A stretch of 64,000 nt of DNA from Xanthomonas sp. DAR 35659 (GCF_041242975.1 NZ_CP162488.1:413501-477500), one strand, 5' to 3'; positions 20,183-28,431 are shown, counted from the first letter of the stretch. Numbers and translations: made by a program. The notes: a model not told the origin generated them from the sequence alone.

Positions 20183-21970
20183 ATGAAGCCACTCGTCCTT
20201 GCCATCGCGCTGGCCCTGGCCGCGCCCTTGCCGGTGCTGGCGCAGACCGCCCCGGCCAAGGCCCAGGCCGCCAGCCCGGCATGGGTGGCGCGCAGCGACG
20301 CCTTCGCGCAGATCCTGCTGCAGGCGCAGGCGCCGTTCCAACCGGAGGAAGTGAGCTTCTTCGGCGTGCCCGGCTACGACGACAAGGTCGCCGATCTCGG
20401 CCCGGACAACGCGCGCCGCTACCGCGACGCCATCGCCAAGGCCAGGACCGCGCTGCAGGAGAAACTGCAGCTGGAGCGCGACCCCAACGTGCGCCAGGAC
20501 CTGGCGATCATGATCCACGCCGCCGACCAGGCCATCGAAGGCAGCACCTTGAACGAACGGCTGCTGCTGCCCTGGAGCGACGCGCCGCAGATGGTGTTCG
20601 GCGGGCTCAACAACCTGCTGTCCGAGCAGGTGGCGCCGGCGCGCCGGGCCAAGGCCCTGGACCGGCTGCAACGCTATGTCGGCCTGGCGCCCGGCAGCAC
20701 CTCCTCGCTGCTGCTGGCGCGCCAGCGCTACGAGGAGAAGCTGGCCGATGGCGCATTGCTGCCGCCCACGCGGCGCGAGGTCGAGCAGGCGCTGAGCAAC
20801 GTCGACACCTATGCCATGGGCATTCGCGAACTGTTCGCGACCTACAAGATCGACGGCGCCGAACCGGCGCTGGCGGCGATGGACCAGCAGTTCAAGGACT
20901 ACGCCGCGTGGACCCGCAAGGTGGTGTTGCCGAAGGCGCGCGAGGATGCCCGCCTGCCGCCGGAACTGTATGCCTTCCAGCTCAAGCAGGTCGGCATCGA
21001 CATCGCCCCGCAACTGCTGATGCAGCGCGCGCAACTGGAATTCATGGAGACGCGCGCGGCGATGCAGCAACTGGCGCCGCTGGTGGCCAAGGCCAAGGGA
21101 CTGAAGCTCGACGATCCCGGCGACTACCGCGCCGTGATCCGCGCGCTCAAGCGCGACGCCATCCCCAACGACAAGCTGGAAGCGCATTACCGCGGCGTCA
21201 TCGCGCAGATCGACCCGATCATCCGCCAGCAACGCATCGTCGACGTGCCGCAGCGGCCGATGCAGATGCGGCTGGGGTCGGAGGCCGAGAGCGCGGCGCA
21301 GCCGGCGCCGCATTTCCGCCCGGCGCCACTGGTCGGCAACACCGGCGAGCAGGGCACCTTCGTGCTGCCGCTGGGCAACCCGGACACCGCCGGCAAGGGC
21401 GAACACTACGACGACTTCAACTTCGGCTCGGCGGCGTGGACTCTGAGCGCGCACGAAGGCCGGCCCGGCCACGAACTGCAGTTCACCGCGATGGTCGAAC
21501 GCGGCGTCTCCCTGGCGCGCAGCATGTTCGCGTTCAACTCGGTCAACGTCGAAGGCTGGGCGTTGTACGCCGAGGCCGAAATGGTGCCCTACGAACCGCT
21601 GGACGGGCAGCTGATCGCGCTGCAGTTCCGCCTGCTGCGCGCCGCCCGCGCCATGCTCGACCCGATGCTCAACCTGGGCCTGACCGACCGCGAGCGCGCG
21701 CGCCTGGTGCTGGAGAACGACGTCGGCCTGTCGCCGGCGATGGCGCGGCAGGAACTGGACCGCTACATGATGCGCGCGCCCGGCCAGGCCGGCAGCTACT
21801 TCTACGGCTACAGCCGGATCATGGAACTGCGCATGCGCACCGAACTGGCGCTGGGCGCGAAGTTCGACCGGCTCAAGTTCAACAACTTCCTGCTCGACCA
21901 GGGACTGTTGCCGCCGGATCAACTGCAGACGGCGGTGGACGAAGTATTCGTGCCGGCACAGCGAAAGTGA
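20183..21970 (+). CDS. Secreted DUF885 metallopeptidase-like protein
   Basis: 595 residues with a signal peptide (MKPLVLAIALALAAPLPVLA). The DUF885 hallmark SAHEGRPGHELQ (HExxPGH) lies near residue 425, and the downstream NVEGWALYAE motif supplies the Glu expected of a zinc ligand. The family is helical and resembles M2/M32 carboxypeptidases; enzymatic proof is sparse. It probably acts in the periplasm on peptides or esters. A purine-rich GGAGATC stretch precedes the ATG at 20183. It is the last plus-strand gene before the AT-rich virB6/DUF4189 island. Confidence 0.85.
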   Translation: MKPLVLAIALALAAPLPVLAQTAPAKAQAASPAWVARSDAFAQILLQAQAPFQPEEVSFFGVPGYDDKVADLGPDNARRYRDAIAKARTALQEKLQLERDPNVRQDLAIMIHAADQAIEGSTLNERLLLPWSDAPQMVFGGLNNLLSEQVAPARRAKALDRLQRYVGLAPGSTSSLLLARQRYEEKLADGALLPPTRREVEQALSNVDTYAMGIRELFATYKIDGAEPALAAMDQQFKDYAAWTRKVVLPKAREDARLPPELYAFQLKQVGIDIAPQLLMQRAQLEFMETRAAMQQLAPLVAKAKGLKLDDPGDYRAVIRALKRDAIPNDKLEAHYRGVIAQIDPIIRQQRIVDVPQRPMQMRLGSEAESAAQPAPHFRPAPLVGNTGEQGTFVLPLGNPDTAGKGEHYDDFNFGSAAWTLSAHEGRPGHELQFTAMVERGVSLARSMFAFNSVNVEGWALYAEAEMVPYEPLDGQLIALQFRLLRAARAMLDPMLNLGLTDRERARLVLENDVGLSPAMARQELDRYMMRAPGQAGSYFYGYSRIMELRMRTELALGAKFDRLKFNNFLLDQGLLPPDQLQTAVDEVFVPAQRK

Positions 21971-22072
21971 TATGACGCCTGCCGTGCGGGAGCAGCCCTG
22001 CGCCCGGTCGCCGCCGGGAATCGGGTCTGACTGACGCACGGCATGGTCGGTGATAGCACCTGCTTATTAAAA

Positions 22073-22615
22073 TCAATAATTCTGGAAAATCGGTTCAGTG
22101 CAAGCAGTATATACAACTTCACATTTCGCCTGAGGTGTTTGTTGGTTGCGCTCTTTGCATTCCTTCAATGCAAGGTCGCTCGCTTCAACGGAAGTGCCGG
22201 CGCCGGCAAATTTAATAATTCCGCCGGAAAATGGAAGCCCGTTTATATGGGGCTCGGCGATCGCTGTGCATTGATTGTTGTATGTGAATACAACTTTGCA
22301 ATCAGCGGCTCCTTGAGAAGAGCAGCGCATCAGCGAATCCCGCTCCGCTTCGGATTTTGAGAGCTTTCCCGTCGGGACGCCATAGATCGTGGTTGAATCC
22401 ACGGATCCCATCGCAATGGCTCCCCATGTCTTTATCCACCTTCCAGCAGGGCCAGCTGGTGGCTGCGCCGCGGATCCTTGCGGGATGGGCGCACATGCTA
22501 TTGCCCCCTGCCCGCCGATCGGATATTGGCCAGGAGGGCACGCGCCTTCCGCCCGAGCAATGCTCGCATTTGTGCATAATGGAACAATCAGGAGAAGCAT
22601 CCAATAATATTTCAT
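22073..22615 (-). CDS. Secreted DUF4189 protein, type II, copy a
   Basis: A 180-residue protein with a signal peptide (MKYYWMLLLIVPLCTNASIA) and the DUF4189 layout: N-terminal ACPPGQYPIGG, then WIKTWGAIAMGS, YGVPTGKLSKSEAE, NNQCTAIAEP and the C-terminal AKCEVVYTACTEP. Seven mature cysteines (one each in ACPP, IACAP, MRCSS, ADCKV, NQCTA, LKECK and AKCEV) plus one in YTACTE suggest disulfide-bonded export. It is clearly closer to copy c (25053-25589) than to copies b and d. Immediately upstream is a decayed VirB6 C-terminus. DUF4189 has no established activity. Base composition is visibly AT-richer than in the flanking core genes. Confidence 0.85.
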   Translation of the reverse strand: MKYYWMLLLIVPLCTNASIARAEGACPPGQYPIGGQGAIACAPIPQGSAAQPPAGPAGRWIKTWGAIAMGSVDSTTIYGVPTGKLSKSEAERDSLMRCSSQGAADCKVVFTYNNQCTAIAEPHINGLPFSGGIIKFAGAGTSVEASDLALKECKERNQQTPQAKCEVVYTACTEPIFQNY

Positions 22616-22630
22616 GCTCGCCTCAGCGGA

Positions 22631-22764
22631 TTACACAAATCGACTGGAATTTTGATTCGCTTGGCCATCTAGCCGCTGCTTTCTGAAATTGGCTGGGACT
22701 GTAGAAGGCCAGAGGCTCGTGAGGCTGATGTTTGAACTGCTTCGGTGCTTGAGCGGGTTTGTTA
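22631..22764 (-). pseudogene. VirB6 C-terminal remnant upstream of DUF4189 copy a
   Basis: Reading the minus strand, one frame gives ASRASGLLQSQPISE, matching ATRASGVPNAPITA of the intact VirB6 tail. A second frame then gives VPANFRKQRLDGQANQNSS with a terminal RFV and a TAA at 22631-22633, matching TPGYRGAANMSDNSRIV. The match therefore survives only with a frameshift. The remnant begins right after the stop of DUF4189 copy b. It is short and its call rests on this motif comparison. Confidence 0.6.
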
Positions 22765-22767
22765 AAA

Positions 22768-23298
22768 TCAATATTTTCTGAATACCTGCTCAGAACACGC
22801 GGTGTAAATAACTTTGCGCTGTGCGCCAGAGTTTTCCTCTTCGCAACCTCGTAACGCTTCAGCAACTGCCTGCTGTTTCGAGGGTTTCCTCGAAAATTGA
22901 ATCACACCGCTTATCGCCCCATTAATTTGAGGTTCTGCAATTGAACTGCATTGATTTCCAAAAGTTGTGGCAATTCTGCAGTTTTGCGCGCCAGATCTTT
23001 CACATCTTAGCATTGCCTCATTTTTGGCCACATCTTCTGATGGCAATCCAACCGGCACACCATAGCGAGGAATTGCATCAATCACTCCTACGGCAACTGC
23101 ACCCCAGGTCTTCAACCATTCACCTGCAGGTCGGGCGGGTTGAGGTTGGGCTTGCTGATAATAACCTTGAGGGATGGGGCCGCAGGATGCAGGGCTGCCG
23201 CCTGCCTGCGCCGGAATTTGCCCAGGGGGACAGCCTTCTTCCGCAAAAACTTGGAAAGCTGCTACCAAGCAGAGGAAAAATATTACCGTCTTAAACAA
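22768..23298 (-). CDS. Secreted DUF4189 protein, type I, copy b
   Basis: A 176-residue protein with a signal peptide (MFKTVIFFLCLVAAFQVFA) and the DUF4189 motifs GCPPGQIPAQAGG, WLKTWGAVAVGVID, YGVPVGLPSED and NQCSSIAEPQING. It is about 90% identical by eye to copy d (25918-26448), so the two are recent duplicates. One cysteine conserved in copies a, c and d (AKCKV/AKCEV before the YTAC motif) is Arg here (AQRKVIYTACS), which may break a disulfide. It lies directly downstream of a frameshifted VirB6 tail ending NMIDNSRIV. Confidence 0.85.
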   Translation of the reverse strand: MFKTVIFFLCLVAAFQVFAEEGCPPGQIPAQAGGSPASCGPIPQGYYQQAQPQPARPAGEWLKTWGAVAVGVIDAIPRYGVPVGLPSEDVAKNEAMLRCERSGAQNCRIATTFGNQCSSIAEPQINGAISGVIQFSRKPSKQQAVAEALRGCEEENSGAQRKVIYTACSEQVFRKY

Positions 23299-23316
23299 TT
23301 TCCTGTCCTCGAAAGT

Positions 23317-23690
23317 CTAGACAATCCGGCTGTTGTCAATCATGTTTGCCGCCCCACGAGAACCGGGCGTTGCAGTAATGGGCGTGTTAGGCACACCGGA
23401 AGCTCGTGTGGTACTCAAGTCTGGAAGTACCTACTCGACCATCCGATCTGCCGCCATCGCTCGGTCCTTGGGAGGGTATGTACGACCAATTTGGTCGCCC
23501 CTCCGGACCAGGCGAAAACGCACCACAGCCACTGAAGCAGAGAAGTGCATGAAGTCCATGTCGCCCTGCCACAAGACTGTGGCGACTGTCGGCATGGCGA
23601 TGATGATGAATACGGTGAGAAGCACGCCAATGCCGCCCTGCGGCAGCGCCCTCGAACTGAGGCCTTCAGATATGCTAGCAAAAACCCGTT
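23317..23690 (-). pseudogene. VirB6 C-terminal fragment upstream of DUF4189 copy b
   Basis: The minus strand encodes, across three frames, EGLSSRALPQGGIGVLLTV and AMPTVATVLWQGDM with FMHFSAS, then SPGPEGRPNWSYIPS and GPSDGGRSDGRVGTS, then TTRASGVPNTPITATPG and NMIDNSRIV with a TAG at 23317-23319. These match about the last 120 residues of intact VirB6 (26466-27608) with two frameshifts. Nothing of the VirB6 N-terminus is present. The IS3 element begins about 65 bp upstream. Confidence 0.85.
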
Positions 23691-23785
23691 GGGTGCGGCT
23701 TGCTCCAATATGCTAAGTCGGCAAGTTAGTATTTGTGAAAGATCTGCTCTGTGCCGACGTCCCCCGCTTTCAGTAGCGGGGTTCT

Positions 23786-24640
23786 TTAGAGTCCGGGTTC
23801 CATCGTAGCGGCTTTGGCCGCTAGCTGGCGGGCATAGGCGGCCGGGGTCAGGCCGCCCAAGATCTTCTTCGGTCGCTCCTCGTTATATTCCCGTCGCCAG
23901 GTCTCGATCTCGGTACGGGCGTGCAGCAGCGTCGGGAACCAGTGTTCGTTGAGGCATTCGTCGCGCAGGCGGCCGTTGAAGCTCTCGATGTAGGCGTTCT
24001 GGTTCGGCTTGCCTGGCTGGATCAAGCGCAGCTGCACGCCGCGCTCGTGGGCCCACGTCACCATCGTCTTGCCGCAGAACTCCTTGCCGTTGTCGGTGCG
24101 GATCACCTGCGGTAGACCCCGTGTCAGCGCCAGCCGATCCAGCACCCGGGCCACGCCGTGGCCGGAGATGGCCCGCTCCACCTCGATCGCCACCGCCTCG
24201 TGCGTGGCATCGTCGACGATGGTCAGGACCTTGAGCACCCGGCCCTCGGCGGTGCGGTCGAACACGAAGTCCATCGACCAGACCTGGTTGGCGGCTTCAG
24301 GCCGAAGCAACGGCTGCCGCTCGCCCAGCAGCACCTTCTTCCGCTTGCGCCGGCGCACCTGCAACCTGGCCTGCTGATACAGCCGTTCTACCCGCTTGTA
24401 GTTCACCGGCCACTGCTCCTGCCGCAGTTTCAGATAGATCATCCCGACGCCGTAGCGCTTGTGCCGCTGCGCCAGCGCCAGGATCCGCTCGCGCAGCTCG
24501 ACGTTGCGATCCGCACGCGGGACGTAGCGCAGCGCGCTGGCGCTCATCCGCACCACGGCCAGCGCCCGGCGCTCAGTGAGCCCGCGTTCTACCAGGTGCC
24601 GCACCAGCGTCCTGCGCGCCGGTGCGGTCACCACTTTTTT
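23786..24640 (-). CDS. IS3-family transposase, OrfB catalytic part
   Basis: This frame encodes an rve integrase core with the DDE residues in [12 protein letters not shown] (D), IRTDNGKEF (D) and [20 protein letters not shown] (E), after an HTH_21-like [13 protein letters not shown] segment. It is expressed by -1 frameshifting from OrfA at the AAAAAAG heptamer (minus strand, plus-strand 24634-24640), since no good independent start is seen near the junction. The stop TAA at 23786-23788 lies in the terminal inverted repeat. No internal disruption is visible, so the transposase may be active. Confidence 0.9.
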   Translation of the reverse strand, partial: KKVVTAPARRTLVRHLVERGLTERRALAVVRMSASALRYVPRADRNVELRERILALAQRHKRYGVGMIYLKLRQEQWPVNYKRVERLYQQARLQVRRRKRKKVLLGERQPLLRPEAANQVWSMDFVFDRTAEGRVLKVLTIVDDATHEAVAIEVERAISGHGVARVLDRLALTRGLPQVIRTDNGKEFCGKTMVTWAHERGVQLRLIQPGKPNQNAYIESFNGRLRDECLNEHWFPTLLHARTEIETWRREYNEERPKKILGGLTPAAYARQLAAKAATMEPGL

Positions 24641-24897
24641 CGCAGGGCGTCCTTGATGACGTCGTTCTCGAACATCTGCTCGGCCAGCAGCTTCTTCAGC
24701 CGCGTGTTCTCCGCCTCCAGCTCCTTGAGCCGCTTGGCCTCCGGCACGCTCATGCCGCCGAACTTGCTGCGCCACAGGTAGTAGGAGGCCTCGCTGAACC
24801 CGTGCCGCCGGCACAGGTCCTTCACCGCCACGCCGGCTTCGGCCTCACGCAGGAAGCCGATGATCTGCTCTTCGGAAAAGCGCTTCTTCACGTCCAA
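24628..24897 (-). CDS. IS3-family transposase, OrfA
   Basis: An 89-residue HTH_Tnp_1 protein: [38 protein letters not shown], then a leucine-zipper-like [19 protein letters not shown]. It binds the IS ends and, through programmed -1 frameshifting at AAAAAAG just before its stop, gives the OrfAB fusion transposase. The first 260 bp of the OrfB frame overlap it. Confidence 0.9.
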   Translation of the reverse strand: MDVKKRFSEEQIIGFLREAEAGVAVKDLCRRHGFSEASYYLWRSKFGGMSVPEAKRLKELEAENTRLKKLLAEQMFENDVIKDALRKKW

Positions 24898-24958
24898 TCT
24901 CCGTCTCGTTGGGGATTGGACTCCAAATCGCCATGCTACTCAAAACCGGGGGGACGTC

Positions 24959-25052
24959 GAAGTTGCCCATGTTGTCTTGCCACAGCGCCGCAGCGATCGT
25001 CGGCATGGATATCAGACCACCAGTGTCTCCATCGGTGCCCAAAATAGTGATG
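24959..25052 (-). pseudogene. VirB6 fragment between IS and DUF4189 copy c
   Basis: The minus strand reads ITILGTDGDTGGLISMPTIA then AALWQDNMGNF. This matches two separate segments of VirB6 (NGMLGTDTEGL and IITMPTVAAALWQGNMGSF) with the intervening helix deleted. It starts at the very stop codon of DUF4189 copy c and is cut off by the IS3 element. It is probably the 5' part of the remnant continued at 23317-23690, although the left part restarts at the segment deleted here, so two overlapping remnants are also possible. Confidence 0.7.
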
Positions 25053-25589
25053 TCAAAACTTGCGGAAAATGGGCTCCGTGCAAGCGGTATATACAACCTT
25101 GCATTTTGCGCCGGCGACTCCCTTATTGGAATCGCCGCATCTCTTGGAGGATTCGCTACTTGCTTGGGAGATTGTTGCTGCGCTAATAAATCTTATAACG
25201 CCGGAGGATAATGTAAGTCCACCCATCTGGGGTTCAGCGATCGCAACGCATTGATTGTAATACGTAAAAGAGACCTTGCAGCTATCCCCGGCGCGTGAGG
25301 AGCAACGCTTCAATGAATCTTCTTCGGCTTCGGATTTGGAGAGCTTTCCCGTGTTGACGCCATAGATTGTAGTGGAATCAACCGACCCTACTGAGATAGC
25401 ACCCCAGGTTTTTATCCACTCTCCACTTGGAACGGCCTGCTGCTGAACTTGATTCTCTTGAGGGATAGGCGCGCACGCCATAGCACCCTGTCCGCCAATC
25501 GGGTACTGCCCAGGAGGGCAGCCCTGCTCTGCTCGGACGCTGCTCGTAATGCACAAAAATAGGAAAACTAGTGCGCAGCGAAAATTCAT
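25053..25589 (-). CDS. Secreted DUF4189 protein, type II, copy c
   Basis: A 178-residue protein with a signal peptide (MNFRCALVFLFLCITSSVRA) and DUF4189 motifs QGCPPGQYPIGGQGAMACAP, WIKTWGAISVGSVDSTTIYG, NQCVAIAEP and AKCKVVYTACTEPIFRKF. It resembles copy a along its length, including GKLSKSEAE, but the middle and the leader have diverged. The upstream 75 bp, including the end of a VirB6-like remnant, are also related to those of copy a, so gene and flank were duplicated together. Confidence 0.85.
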   Translation of the reverse strand: MNFRCALVFLFLCITSSVRAEQGCPPGQYPIGGQGAMACAPIPQENQVQQQAVPSGEWIKTWGAISVGSVDSTTIYGVNTGKLSKSEAEEDSLKRCSSRAGDSCKVSFTYYNQCVAIAEPQMGGLTLSSGVIRFISAATISQASSESSKRCGDSNKGVAGAKCKVVYTACTEPIFRKF

Positions 25590-25606
25590 AATTACTCCGC
25601 CTCAAC

Positions 25607-25910
25607 TCAGGCGAACCGACTGGGATTCTTATTCGATTGCCCCATAGCGCCGCTTCCTTCAGGGGTCTGCGGTGTTTGCGGCACCTCTGAAATTCGTTGG
25701 CCGATGGAGATGCAATATATGCCAGGTGTCGCTCTGCTGCACTACCTGTAAATTGAGGTCTTCAGTATATGAAAGCAGAAAGCCGTCGATGCCATTGCTA
25801 GCCCGCGTGGCGATGGAGCTCCGTTTAAGAGCTTCAGATCTACGCCGATACCACGAAAACCATATATGTGGAGCCGCCAATCTTAGGACAGTCGGTTTTT
25901 AAGTGGAGTT
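25607..25910 (-). pseudogene. Degraded VirB6 tail upstream of DUF4189 copy c
   Basis: Most of this stretch is not recognisably VirB6. At its 3' end one frame gives RPTNFRGAANTADP, comparable with TPGYRGAANMSDN of VirB6, and another gives GQSNKNPSRFA with a TGA at 25607-25609, matching the GQANQNSSRFV end upstream of copy a. A possible 73-residue frame (25659-25880) precedes this. I read the stretch as a heavily decayed or divergent VirB6 C-terminus; the 5' two thirds remain unexplained. Confidence 0.5.
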
Positions 25911-25917
25911 ATTTAAA

Positions 25918-26448
25918 TTAATATTTTCTGAATACTTGCTCAGAGCAGGTGGTGTAAATAACTTTGCACTTTGCGTCAGGATTTTCCTCTTCGCAACCTC
26001 GTAACGCTTCAGCAACTGCCTGCTGTTTAGATGGTTGCCTCGAAAAATGGATCACTCCGCTTATCGCTCCGTTAATTTGAGGCTCTGCAATTGATGAGCA
26101 TTGATTCCTAAAAGTTGTGGCAATTCTGCAGTTTTGCGCGCCAGATCTTTCACATCTTAGCATCGCCTCTTTTTTGGCGGCATCTTCTGAGGGTAATCCA
26201 ACCGGTACACCATAGCGAGGAACTGAATCAATCACTCCTACGGCAACTGCGCCCCAGGTCTTCAACCATTCACCAGCTGGTTGGGCGGGCTGAGGTTGGG
26301 CTTGCTGGTAATACCCTTGAGGTATGGGACCGCAGGATGCAGGGCCGCCACCTGCCTGCGCCGGAATTTGCCCAGGAGGACAGCCTTCTTCTGCAAAAAC
26401 TTGGAAACTTGCTACCAAGCAAAGGAAAAATATTGCTGTCTTAAACAA
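25918..26448 (-). CDS. Secreted DUF4189 protein, type I, copy d
   Basis: A 176-residue protein with a signal peptide (MFKTAIFFLCLVASFQVFA) and a full set of DUF4189 motifs and cysteines, including AKCKVIYTTCS which copy b has lost. It starts only 17 bp after the virB6 stop, so it is almost certainly co-transcribed with intact virB6 and is the functional reference for the array. Signal peptide and cysteines imply a periplasmic or surface location. Association with VirB6 suggests a role at the secretion machine, but no activity can be read from the sequence. Confidence 0.88.
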   Translation of the reverse strand: MFKTAIFFLCLVASFQVFAEEGCPPGQIPAQAGGGPASCGPIPQGYYQQAQPQPAQPAGEWLKTWGAVAVGVIDSVPRYGVPVGLPSEDAAKKEAMLRCERSGAQNCRIATTFRNQCSSIAEPQINGAISGVIHFSRQPSKQQAVAEALRGCEEENPDAKCKVIYTTCSEQVFRKY

Positions 26449-26465
26449 TTTCCTGTCCTCAAAGT

Positions 26466-27608
26466 TTAGACAATCCGACTGTTGTCACTCATGTTTGCTG
26501 CCCCGCGGTAACCAGGCGTTGCAGTAATGGGCGCGTTAGGCACCCCGGAAGCTCGTGTGGCATTCAAATCTGAAGTGCCTACTCGACCATCCGATCTGCC
26601 GCCATCGCTCGGGCCTCGGGAGGGCACATACGACCCCACAGGTTGGCCCTGCGGACCGGGAGAAGAGCCGCCGCCACTGAAGGCAGAGAAGTGCATGAAG
26701 CTGCCCATATTGCCCTGCCACAGTGCCGCGGCGACCGTCGGCATGGTGATGATGAGCACGGTGAGCAACATGCCAATGCCGCCCTGCTGCAGCGCCTGCG
26801 AACTGAGGCCTTCTGTGTCGGTGCCCAGCATGCCGTTGATGCTTTTGCTGACCCACAGGGCGATGGCGACCTTGGTCGAGAGCTTGAGGACCATGGCCGA
26901 GACCACGGACAGCATCGACATGGAGAACAAGGTGCCGATGACGTAGAACAGCCATTTCTTGAACAGATCCTTGGTCTGATCGAACATCAAAGCCAGGATG
27001 AAGATCGGGCCGACGCCGACCAGGAAGGCCATGGTGAACTTGAACAGCAGCAGCATCGCGCCCGCGGCCATGGCCGGGCTTGCCGCGCCGAAGCCGGCCA
27101 TGAACAGGGCCTTGTTCTTCTTGTCCAGCGATTCCGGATCGTTGGGGCCAACACGCACCACATCCACCGCGGCCAGGGCCAACTGGGTATAGGCCAGGTT
27201 GTCGTCGATGGCATCGGCGGCGCTGCCGGTATCGCCAGTGAACAACTGGTGAATTTCCTGGTCCAGGTTGTCGGTCATGGTCTTGTGCAGCATGGCCCCG
27301 TTGGCGCCGACGACACTGGCGATGCTGAGGATCACCACGATCTTGGTGGCCTTGACCATGGTGGCCATGGCCGACTCCCGCGATTGGCCCGTGGCGATGC
27401 GATAGCCGGCCAGCAGAATCCAGAGCGTGACTGCGGTCATGGCGATGACGCTGACCCAGTTCATCGCGTTCTTCATCAACTCCATGCCGAACTCGTCGAT
27501 CTCGTGGTTCAAGTACGAGTTGATCAGCTTGAAGAAAACGTAATCACCGATCCCAGTGTCAGCCATCGGCTGCAACCAGCTCATCGCCCCCTGAAAAATG
27601 CTGTCCAT
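26466..27608 (-). CDS. virB6: VirB6/TrbL-family T4SS inner-membrane protein
   Basis: A 380-residue polytopic protein. Hydrophobic segments fall at about residues 50-70, 85-105, 175-205, 212-232, 236-262 and 288-310; the central VGPIFILALMFDQTKDLFKKW block is typical of VirB6. The last 70 residues are a hydrophilic Gly/Pro/Ser-rich tail ending RGAANMSDNSRIV. VirB6 forms part of the inner-membrane complex that passes substrate through a type IV secretion system. It follows virB5 by 58 bp. Related 3' ends of this gene recur three or four times downstream. No virB1-4 or virB7-11 genes are present in the window. Confidence 0.88.
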   Translation of the reverse strand: MDSIFQGAMSWLQPMADTGIGDYVFFKLINSYLNHEIDEFGMELMKNAMNWVSVIAMTAVTLWILLAGYRIATGQSRESAMATMVKATKIVVILSIASVVGANGAMLHKTMTDNLDQEIHQLFTGDTGSAADAIDDNLAYTQLALAAVDVVRVGPNDPESLDKKNKALFMAGFGAASPAMAAGAMLLLFKFTMAFLVGVGPIFILALMFDQTKDLFKKWLFYVIGTLFSMSMLSVVSAMVLKLSTKVAIALWVSKSINGMLGTDTEGLSSQALQQGGIGMLLTVLIITMPTVAAALWQGNMGSFMHFSAFSGGGSSPGPQGQPVGSYVPSRGPSDGGRSDGRVGTSDLNATRASGVPNAPITATPGYRGAANMSDNSRIV

Positions 27609-27666
27609 GTGCGTCCCGATTAATTCCTGCTGATAGCGAAGCTACTATGATCGCGCCGACGTTTAC

Positions 27667-28431
27667 TCAATCGACAGACAAGGCCGTCTTCAATGCTGCC
27701 GCCTGCACCACCTGACCGAACAGCGAGTTGCTGCCGTTGAGCGCGCGCTTGGCCAGCCTGGACTGGTCGTTCCGCAGAGTCATCTCGCGGGCGTCATAGG
27801 CCTTCATCCGCGCCTGCCAGTAGTCGACGTCCATGGAGTTCTGGGTGATGAAGCGCGAGACCTCGTTATCGTTCGCCGCGAGGGCGCCCTGGCTGGTCCC
27901 GACGCTATTGCGCTGCGCCTGGATCTTGGTCTGGAAATCCTTGTTGCGCTGGATCAGGCGCTTGAGCATGCGCACCGACTCGTTATAGCGCGCATTGTCG
28001 TTGAGCACCAACTGCTGGCAGACCTTCATTTGTTCTTCGACAAGATTGCCCTGCAAGTTGGGCAGCAGATTCTTGAAGCCATCCAGGAGGCCGCCCAGGC
28101 CACTCCCGCTGGAGCCGGGGCAGGCGTCTTCCATTCCGTAGGACGCATCGCGCTCGTTGAAATCGTCCGTCATCGTGGAGCCGCCCAGATTCAGGTTCTG
28201 CAGATTGATCAGCTGCTGCTGATAGTGCGCGATCTGGTCCCTGTACTGCTGCAGCGTCTGCTTCCAGCGCTGCGCTTCCTTGGCATATTCCTGCAGTGCC
28301 TTGCCGAGCGAGGTGGGGTCGTTGACGATCACCTGGGCATTGGCTTGGCCGCAGCACAGGCCGACGGCCAGCAGCAACCCTGCGGCGAGGCGGGAAAGTG
28401 ACGTGCGTGGACGGTGGGTAGGCTCAGTCAT
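27667..28431 (-). CDS. virB5: VirB5-like T4SS minor pilin
   Basis: 254 residues from the ATG at 28429-28431, which gives a signal peptide (LAAGLLLAVGLCCGQANAQ). The mature part is long alpha-helical with coiled-coil character (LQEYAKEAQRWKQTLQQYRD, QQQLINLQNL) and later KRLIQRNKDFQTKIQAQRN. This is the VirB5/TrbJ layout of a pilus-tip component, exported to the periplasm. Two cysteines are in the mature part (EDACPG and KVCQQL). Order virB5-virB6 matches canonical T4SS operons. Confidence 0.82.
   Translation of the reverse strand: MTEPTHRPRTSLSRLAAGLLLAVGLCCGQANAQVIVNDPTSLGKALQEYAKEAQRWKQTLQQYRDQIAHYQQQLINLQNLNLGGSTMTDDFNERDASYGMEDACPGSSGSGLGGLLDGFKNLLPNLQGNLVEEQMKVCQQLVLNDNARYNESVRMLKRLIQRNKDFQTKIQAQRNSVGTSQGALAANDNEVSRFITQNSMDVDYWQARMKAYDAREMTLRNDQSRLAKRALNGSNSLFGQVVQAAALKTALSVD

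Larger units (their letters stand above)
23756..24958 (-). mobile_element. IS3-family insertion sequence
   Basis: The element is about 1.2 kb, carries overlapping transposase frames on the minus strand, and has long imperfect terminal inverted repeats. Both ends, read inwards, begin GACGTCCCCC, then share AGTAGC and GAGTCC at matching offsets. GACGTC is itself a palindrome, so it could be target duplication rather than terminus, and exact ends are uncertain by a few bases. It is inserted in a VirB6 tail remnant: MPTIAAALWQDNMGNF lies on one side. Size and gene layout fit the IS3 family. Confidence 0.85.

Noticed and set aside
22623..22865. An 80-codon minus-strand frame overlapping the end of DUF4189 copy b.
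   Set aside because: It overlaps the better-supported DUF4189 gene in another frame; its downstream half is explained as a frameshifted VirB6 tail.
23761..23785. CCCCCGCTTTCAGTAGCGGGG hairpin as a transcription terminator.
   Set aside because: The same motif order recurs, in imperfect form, at the other end of the IS3 element, so it is better explained as the terminal inverted repeat.
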